Shown here piece after piece: positions 57,291 to 64,000 of a stretch of 64,000 bases of DNA (within the stretch, counting starts at the first letter, position 1; each line of letters begins with the position of its first letter). The DNA comes from Pistricoccus aurantiacus (lineage in GTDB: Bacteria; Pseudomonadota; Gammaproteobacteria; Pseudomonadales; Halomonadaceae). The notes below the pieces were generated by a model, which worked only from the letters and a program-made list of their open reading frames with translations, made no database searches and was not told where the DNA came from. The stretch lies in the NCBI RefSeq assembly GCF_042682565.1, contig NZ_JBHUIC010000013.1. The stretch is one strand, 5' to 3'. Made by a program: the position numbers and the translations under genes.

Positions 57291-57321
57291 AAGCGCGCCC
57301 CCTAAATTAGCGGGCGCGCTT
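57291..57321. terminator. Bidirectional terminator between EamA gene and glmS
   Basis: AAGCGCGCCC (57291-57300) and GGGCGCGCTT (57312-57321) form a 10-bp stem with an 11-base loop between two converging genes. It should stop both transcripts. Confidence 0.75.
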
Positions 57322-57345
57322 TACACCTCGTCAAAATCCGAAGCC

Positions 57346-59181
<1,836 letters not shown>

Positions 59182-59190
59182 GATGATCTC

Positions 59191-60573
59191 CTATTGATCC
59201 TGGGCCGCTTTGGTCGGGCGCGACCAGCCATTCTTGCTGGTCTGGCGTGCCCGGGACACCGCCAGGGTATTATCGGCGACATCCTTGCTGATGGTTGAGC
59301 CGGCACCGATGGTGGCCCCGCTGCCGATGGAGACCGGAGCCACCAGGGCGCTGTTGGAGCCGATGAATACGCCATCGCCCAGTTCGGTGCGGTGCTTGTT
59401 GGCGCCATCGTAATTGCAGGTGATGGTGCCGGCGCCGATATTGACGTCACGCCCGAGGGTGGCGTCACCCACATAGCTCAGATGATTGATCTTGCTGGCT
59501 TCGCCCACCTGGACATTCTTGGTCTCGACGAAGTTGCCCACCTTGGCCTTTGCCGCCAGATGAGTGCCCGGACGCAGCCGGGCGAAGGGACCGATATGGT
59601 TGTGGCCCGCCGCGACGCTGTGCTCGATGATGCTGTGGGATTCGACCACGCTACCCGCGCCGATATGGCTCTGCCTGATCACGCAGTAAGGCCCGATGCG
59701 CACGCCCTCGCCCAGTTCCACCTCGCCTTCGAAGACGCAGCCCACGTCGATTTCCACGTCTCGCTCGCAATGCAGGCTACCGCGCACGTCCAAGCGTGTC
59801 GGGTCCGCCAGGGCAACGCCTTCCACCATCAGACGTTCGGCGATTTCCTGCTGATAGGCTCGCTCCAGCGCCGCCAGTTGGGCGCGATTATTGACGCCTT
59901 CCACTTCGCTGGGCGTTGCCGGCTGGGCGGTAGCGATACCCACGCCTTCCTGAGCTGCCATGGCGATCACGTCCGTCAGGTAGTACTCGCCCTGGGCGTT
60001 GTCCGCGCTGAGCCGGGGCAGCCAGCGCTTGAGCTGAGTGCTGGTCATGGCCATGATGCCGGTATTGCATTCACGGATGCCGAGCTGATCCTGGCTGGCG
60101 TCCTTCTGCTCGACGATGGCGGTCACCCTGCCTTGCGTATCCCGCACAATGCGTCCGTAACCGCTCGGGTTATCAAGGGTCACGGTCAGCAGCGCCATGT
60201 GCCGTTCGTCCACTTCCTCGAGCAGCGAGACCAGCGTCTCGCGACGAATCAAGGGTACGTCACCGTACAGCACCAGCACCTTGTCCGGACCGAGCTTGTC
60301 GAGTACCTGGGCCACCGCGTGGCCGGTTCCCTTCTGCTCCGCCTGCAGGGCAAAACGCAGCCGGAGCCGATCGGCGTCGCCTTCCAGCGCCTGGCGCAGT
60401 TGATCGCCGCCGTGGCCGATCACCAAATGCAGATGATTGGTATCCAGCGTGACGGCGGTATCGATGACATGACGCACCATCGGCTTACCTGCCAACGGAT
60501 GCAGCACCTTCGGACGCCGTGAGCGCATCCGCGTTCCTTGGCCAGCGGCCAGAATCACCACGTCGAGGCTCAT
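59191..60573 (-). CDS. glmU: Bifunctional GlmU (uridyltransferase / acetyltransferase)
   Basis: 460 residues from the second of two ATGs, which is five bases after AAGGAG (the first is only two). N-terminal uridyltransferase motif VILAAGQGTRMRS, then PKVLHPLAGKPM. The C-terminal left-handed beta-helix includes KVGNFVETKNVQVGE and SYVGDATLGRDVNIGAGTI, with the acetyltransferase active site in CNYDGANKHRT. It makes UDP-GlcNAc. In many gammaproteobacteria glmU follows the atp operon; here it follows apbE and uppP instead. Confidence 0.95.
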   Translation of the reverse strand: MSLDVVILAAGQGTRMRSRRPKVLHPLAGKPMVRHVIDTAVTLDTNHLHLVIGHGGDQLRQALEGDADRLRLRFALQAEQKGTGHAVAQVLDKLGPDKVLVLYGDVPLIRRETLVSLLEEVDERHMALLTVTLDNPSGYGRIVRDTQGRVTAIVEQKDASQDQLGIRECNTGIMAMTSTQLKRWLPRLSADNAQGEYYLTDVIAMAAQEGVGIATAQPATPSEVEGVNNRAQLAALERAYQQEIAERLMVEGVALADPTRLDVRGSLHCERDVEIDVGCVFEGEVELGEGVRIGPYCVIRQSHIGAGSVVESHSIIEHSVAAGHNHIGPFARLRPGTHLAAKAKVGNFVETKNVQVGEASKINHLSYVGDATLGRDVNIGAGTITCNYDGANKHRTELGDGVFIGSNSALVAPVSIGSGATIGAGSTISKDVADNTLAVSRARQTSKNGWSRPTKAAQDQ

Positions 60574-60600
60574 CATGACTCCTTGATTGGGTTTGCTTGT

Positions 60601-61743
60601 CTATTGATTGACGACCGGCTCGCCGGCCGCGGTTTTCGAGCTTGTCGATTGTCGATCTTGTGCCGTATCGACGCCCATCTTTTCCAGGCGCTCCTTGCCG
60701 AAACGTTCGATAAAGGCGGGGCTTGCTCGGCTGGACCAGCCGTCGCCGTCACGCACCAGCAGCAGTATCGGCAGGGATTCCCGTCGCGCAAGGGCCATTG
60801 CCTCGTTCGGGCCGAGCACCATCAGGGCGGTGGCCCAGGCGTCCGCCCAGGCGTTATCCGGATGAATCACCGTGACCGAAGCCAGCGCATGGTCGATTGG
60901 GCGTCCCGTGCGCGGATCGATGGTATGCGAATAACGCTTGCCCTCCGCTTCGAAATAATTGCGGTAATCTCCGGAGGTGGCTACCGTGGCGTCGTGAAGC
61001 GGCAGTACTTCCCGAGCGACTCGTTGATGAACGTCCGGCACTTCCACACCGATCCGCCAGGGATCGCCCTGGTCGTCGCGATCGCCTTCCAGCACCAGCT
61101 CGCCGCCGATATTAACCAGGAAATTCTCGAGTCCCTGCCGACGCAGATAGTCCGCCACTCGATCGACGCCGTAACCTTTGGCGACGCCGGAAAGATCGAT
61201 GAAGATATCGCCCAGGCGCCTGGCACGTTCTCCCTCCACATCCAGCTCGAGTCGGTCCTGACCGACCTGCTGAAGTCTCTCCGCCAATAGGGCTGGATCC
61301 GGTACTTTCTGCGGGCGCGCTTCCGGACCGAAGCTCCAGAGATTGACCAGGCCTCCAACGGTAACGTCGAAAGCGCCATCGCTTTTACGCGCTACCTGCC
61401 GGGCGATATGAAGCACCTTTGTCAGTTCCGGCGATAGTTCCCGCCACTCCCCCACCGGAGTGCGATTGAGCTGCATCAATTCGGAATCTTCCCGATAGGT
61501 GGACATGCTCGTATCCACATGCGCCAGCGTCTCCTCGATCCCCGCGGCCAGTTTGGCACGCTGTGCTTCCGTCAGCGGATCGACAACGGTGATCTGATAG
61601 AAGGTACCGAAAATATTACCCTCGAACTGCACCGGCGACTCCAGGCGACGTTCGTCTGAACAGCCGCCGATCAAGCCGACGACCAGGATCAATATCAGGC
61701 AAGGGAGGAGGCGATCAAGATGACGTATCAAAGGAGCTTTCAT
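60601..61743 (-). CDS. apbE: FAD:protein FMN transferase ApbE
   Basis: 380 residues from ATG 61743; the TTG just upstream is not needed. A lipoprotein signal (ILILVVGLIGGC) places it on the periplasmic face. Family motifs: GTFYQITV, DLSGVAKGYGVDRV, the NIGGELVLEG flavin site and the HTIDPRTGRPI block with a conserved Asp/Thr. ApbE attaches FMN to proteins such as NqrB/NqrC and RnfG. The 27-base gap to glmU suggests one transcript. Confidence 0.9.
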   Translation of the reverse strand: MKAPLIRHLDRLLPCLILILVVGLIGGCSDERRLESPVQFEGNIFGTFYQITVVDPLTEAQRAKLAAGIEETLAHVDTSMSTYREDSELMQLNRTPVGEWRELSPELTKVLHIARQVARKSDGAFDVTVGGLVNLWSFGPEARPQKVPDPALLAERLQQVGQDRLELDVEGERARRLGDIFIDLSGVAKGYGVDRVADYLRRQGLENFLVNIGGELVLEGDRDDQGDPWRIGVEVPDVHQRVAREVLPLHDATVATSGDYRNYFEAEGKRYSHTIDPRTGRPIDHALASVTVIHPDNAWADAWATALMVLGPNEAMALARRESLPILLLVRDGDGWSSRASPAFIERFGKERLEKMGVDTAQDRQSTSSKTAAGEPVVNQ

Positions 61744-61752
61744 CAAAAAATC

Positions 61753-62550
61753 TTACCAGAAGAACCAAAATAGCCAGAGTCCGAAAACGATCCGATAGAT
61801 CACGAAGGGCTGCATGCCGATGCGGGCAATGAATTCCAGAAAATAATGGATGCACAGATAGGCGCTGATACCGGAAAGCAGGGTACCGCCGATCATGGCC
61901 GACCAGTCGACAGGTACCGGATCGCCCAGCAAGTTCAGGGTTTCAAGCCCGCCGGCAAGCACGATAACCGGAATGGACAGCAGGAAGGAAAACCGGGCAG
62001 AGGCTTCGCGACTCATGCCCAGCATCAGGGCGGCGGTCATGGTGATACCGGAGCGGGAGGTGCCGGGAATCAGCGCCAGGGCCTGGGCCAGACCGATCAG
62101 AATGGCGTCCTTGAAACCCAACTGATATTCGCTTCGACTACCGCGCTTGCGACGATCCGCGTAGCCCAGTACCAGGCCGAAAACGATCAGACCCACGGCG
62201 ATGACCACGCCGGAGCGCATCTGTCCCTCGATCAAGTCCTTGAAGGCGAGCCCCACCAGGCCCACGGGAATGGTGGCGACGATCACCCACCAGGCGAGTC
62301 GTGCATCCTGATCGGTCTTTCCGCCGGTGAGCGAGTCTCGCCAGCTTTTCAGCATGCGCCACAGCTCATGTTGGAAATACACCACTACCGCGCCAAGGCT
62401 GCCGACATGCAAGGCGACATCGAAGGCCAGGCCTTGATCCGGCCAGTTCGTCAGCGCGGGCACCAGAATCAGATGGGCGGAACTCGAGATGGGAAGGAAC
62501 TCGGAAATGCCTTGAATCAGGGAAAGAACGACAACCTGCAACCATTCCAT
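61753..62550 (-). CDS. uppP: Undecaprenyl-diphosphate phosphatase UppP (BacA)
   Basis: 265 residues from ATG 62550; an in-frame TTG at 62565 is possible. About eight membrane spans and both catalytic motifs: QGISEFLPISSSAHL and PGTSRSGITMTAAL. It recycles undecaprenyl diphosphate for peptidoglycan and other envelope polymers. It heads a run uppP-apbE-glmU-glmS with gaps of 9, 27 and 9 bases, mostly envelope precursor genes. Confidence 0.93.
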   Translation of the reverse strand: MEWLQVVVLSLIQGISEFLPISSSAHLILVPALTNWPDQGLAFDVALHVGSLGAVVVYFQHELWRMLKSWRDSLTGGKTDQDARLAWWVIVATIPVGLVGLAFKDLIEGQMRSGVVIAVGLIVFGLVLGYADRRKRGSRSEYQLGFKDAILIGLAQALALIPGTSRSGITMTAALMLGMSREASARFSFLLSIPVIVLAGGLETLNLLGDPVPVDWSAMIGGTLLSGISAYLCIHYFLEFIARIGMQPFVIYRIVFGLWLFWFFW

Positions 62551-62765
62551 TGAAATACCGTGCAATTAAGGAAAGCGCCCTGATAGGCGATACCGATTGG
62601 ATCGACGGAATCGGCTAAAAGAAGCGCTTTGGTGGCTGACGAGGATACACATCATGGCCGTGAGTGTCCGCTGTAAAAGCGAATTTCAGATACAAAAATG
62701 CACAAAAACGGCATAAAGAATGAGTATCCTGCAACAAAAAAAGCGCAACAACACTATCCCAATCA

Positions 62766-64000
62766 TCAAATATTGGTTAGTAATATAGTCGCAATGCCGA
62801 AATAAATGATTACACCAAAAGAATCGATCAAGGTGGTCACCAGCGGTCCCGAGGCGGTGGCTGGATCCCAGCCAAGTCGATCGAGTACAAAAGGTAGACA
62901 TAAGCCCACCAGACTGCCCGTCAGAACGATAATCGTCATGCTCATTGCGACGACTATCATGAGCATCTCACCGCCACGCATGAAGCCGATCGGCGACACC
63001 GCTATGGCCATGGTCATTCCTAGAGCAGCGGCAATCAACAGTTCACGTCCCAATAGCTTGCCCCAGTCCTTGAAGGCAATATCGCCGGTAGCCAAGCCTC
63101 GTACGGTCAGCGTAGACGCCTGGGCGCCGGCGTTGCCCCCGCTGTCGATCAACAGAGGGAGAAAGAACACCAAGGCCACCTGGGCGGCAATGACATCCTC
63201 GAAATAGGCAATACCCGCGCCGGAAAACAGGTTGCCGAACACCAGTAGCACTAGCCAGACCACACGCTTGCGATACAGGCTCCATAGGGGTGAGCGGCTG
63301 ACGCCATCCTCGAGATTGCCAACCGAGGCGCCCTTGTGAATATCTTCCGTAGCCTCAGCCTGGATCACATCAATCACGTCGTCGTGAGTGACGATACCCA
63401 CCAGAAGCTCGTTTTCGTCTACTACCGGTACCGCCAGAAGGTCGTAGCGGGCTACGAGCCGCGCTACTTCTTCCTGAAGTGTTTCCACCTGGGTATGAAT
63501 CACGTCCTTGATCATCAATTCATCGAGATAAGCGCTGGGCCGGGCGATCAGCAGCTGGCGCAAGGACAGGGTTCCCGCCAGATGACCCTGCTCGTCAACG
63601 ATATATATCTGGTAAACGGTTTCCGCATCCGGGGCGGTCTGACGCACTCGCAGCAACGCCTGGGACGCCGTCAGGCCACTGGGGATGGCGACATAGTTCG
63701 ATGTCATCACCGCGCCGGCGGTGCCTTCCTCGTAGCTCGCCAGGCGCTTGAGTTCTTCCCGCTCGCGATGTGCCATACGCCGCAACAGCGCTTCACGACG
63801 GTCTTCTCCCAGGAGATTATATAAATCCGCTCGATCATCCGAGCTCATCTCCTCGAGGATCGCCAGTAGCGCCTCGTCGGACAGTTGATCGACCAAGCGC
63901 GCCTGCAGCCAGCCTGGCAGAAAACCATAGACATGAGCACGCCGCGTCAAGGGCAAATGCTCGAGCAGCGACAGTACGCTTGGCATGTCATCCTGCTGAT
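62766..64000 (-). CDS. mgtE: Magnesium transporter MgtE (5' end outside window)
   Basis: The frame is still open at base 64000 on the reading side (QQDDMPSVL precedes the internal Met at 63986), so the start lies beyond the window; about 411 residues are seen of roughly 450. Order: N-domain helices (SDEALLAILEEMSSDDRADL), two CBS domains (MTSNYVAIPSGLTA and HDDVIDVIQAEA), then five membrane spans, with LLIDSGGNAGAQASTLTVRG the conserved pore stretch (shown in part: SGGNAGAQASTL). A channel for Mg2+ gated by its own concentration. Separated from uppP by 215 bases holding AT-rich sequence. Confidence 0.9.
   Translation of the reverse strand, partial: QQDDMPSVLSLLEHLPLTRRAHVYGFLPGWLQARLVDQLSDEALLAILEEMSSDDRADLYNLLGEDRREALLRRMAHREREELKRLASYEEGTAGAVMTSNYVAIPSGLTASQALLRVRQTAPDAETVYQIYIVDEQGHLAGTLSLRQLLIARPSAYLDELMIKDVIHTQVETLQEEVARLVARYDLLAVPVVDENELLVGIVTHDDVIDVIQAEATEDIHKGASVGNLEDGVSRSPLWSLYRKRVVWLVLLVFGNLFSGAGIAYFEDVIAAQVALVFFLPLLIDSGGNAGAQASTLTVRGLATGDIAFKDWGKLLGRELLIAAALGMTMAIAVSPIGFMRGGEMLMIVVAMSMTIIVLTGSLVGLCLPFVLDRLGWDPATASGPLVTTLIDSFGVIIYFGIATILLTNI

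Overview
The window reads as a chromosome segment of a moderately GC-rich gammaproteobacterium, most likely a halophile of the Halomonadaceae. This rests on gene content and protein flavour: gmk-rpoZ-spoT-ridA, oxyR-recG, ubiC-ubiA, HexR, a sodium:neurotransmitter-type symporter, uppP-apbE-glmU-glmS. No rRNA or tRNA gene is present to fix the genus. Several of these genes lie near oriC in well-studied gammaproteobacteria, and a perfect parS-type palindrome at 23363-23378 fits an origin-proximal position.

Region 1 (1-16.3 kb) is a BREX type 1 phage-defence operon, cut by the left edge. All genes are on the + strand: brxC (3' part), an AlbA_2/HATPase protein, pglX, a 1081-residue HEPN/helical-repeat protein, an AAA ATPase, a DUF4276 (TOPRIM-like) protein, pglZ, brxL and a 52-codon ORF. 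The five genes from pglX to pglZ overlap by 1-4 bases at each of four junctions, so the three extra genes are built into the translation chain between the methyltransferase and the PglZ protein. They are lower in GC than the BREX core. The AAA-DUF4276 pair has the layout of a PARIS-type ATPase/TOPRIM system. This nested cassette is the best candidate for an undescribed defence arrangement in the window.

Region 2 (16.2-19.4 kb) holds island-type genes on the - strand: a DUF7673-like protein, a small membrane protein, a serine recombinase with nearby repeats, a membrane protein, a transglutaminase-like small protein and a lipoprotein. An AT-rich gap with three ATGGGTAGTA repeats follows, possibly an island end.

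Region 3 (19.8-28 kb) has a maltose-type O-acetyltransferase, a FabI homologue, a truncated copy of the RIO kinase gene, two MFS exporters, parS, an orphan curlin-repeat protein, the intact RIO kinase and dbpA.

Region 4 (27.8-43 kb) is mostly core: gmk, rpoZ, spoT, ridA, an epimerase, oxyR, recG, HU, a rubredoxin-reductase-like flavoprotein, ubiC, ubiA, a histone-deacetylase-family hydrolase behind a strongly structured leader, cysZ, a thioesterase and a lone TRAP binding protein.

Region 5 (43.1-48.3 kb) is a TMAO-reductase operon read as cytochrome c, torD, torA. It ends at a strong terminator and lies downstream of an FNR/DNR-like palindrome. Its cytochrome is not the usual pentahaem TorC.

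Region 6 (48.4-64 kb) has uvrD, a glycosyltransferase, hexR, an NSS symporter, a DUF72 protein, an EamA exporter, the glmS/glmU/apbE/uppP operon and mgtE (cut by the right edge).

All functional calls come from reading the sequence and remembered family features. No database search was run.
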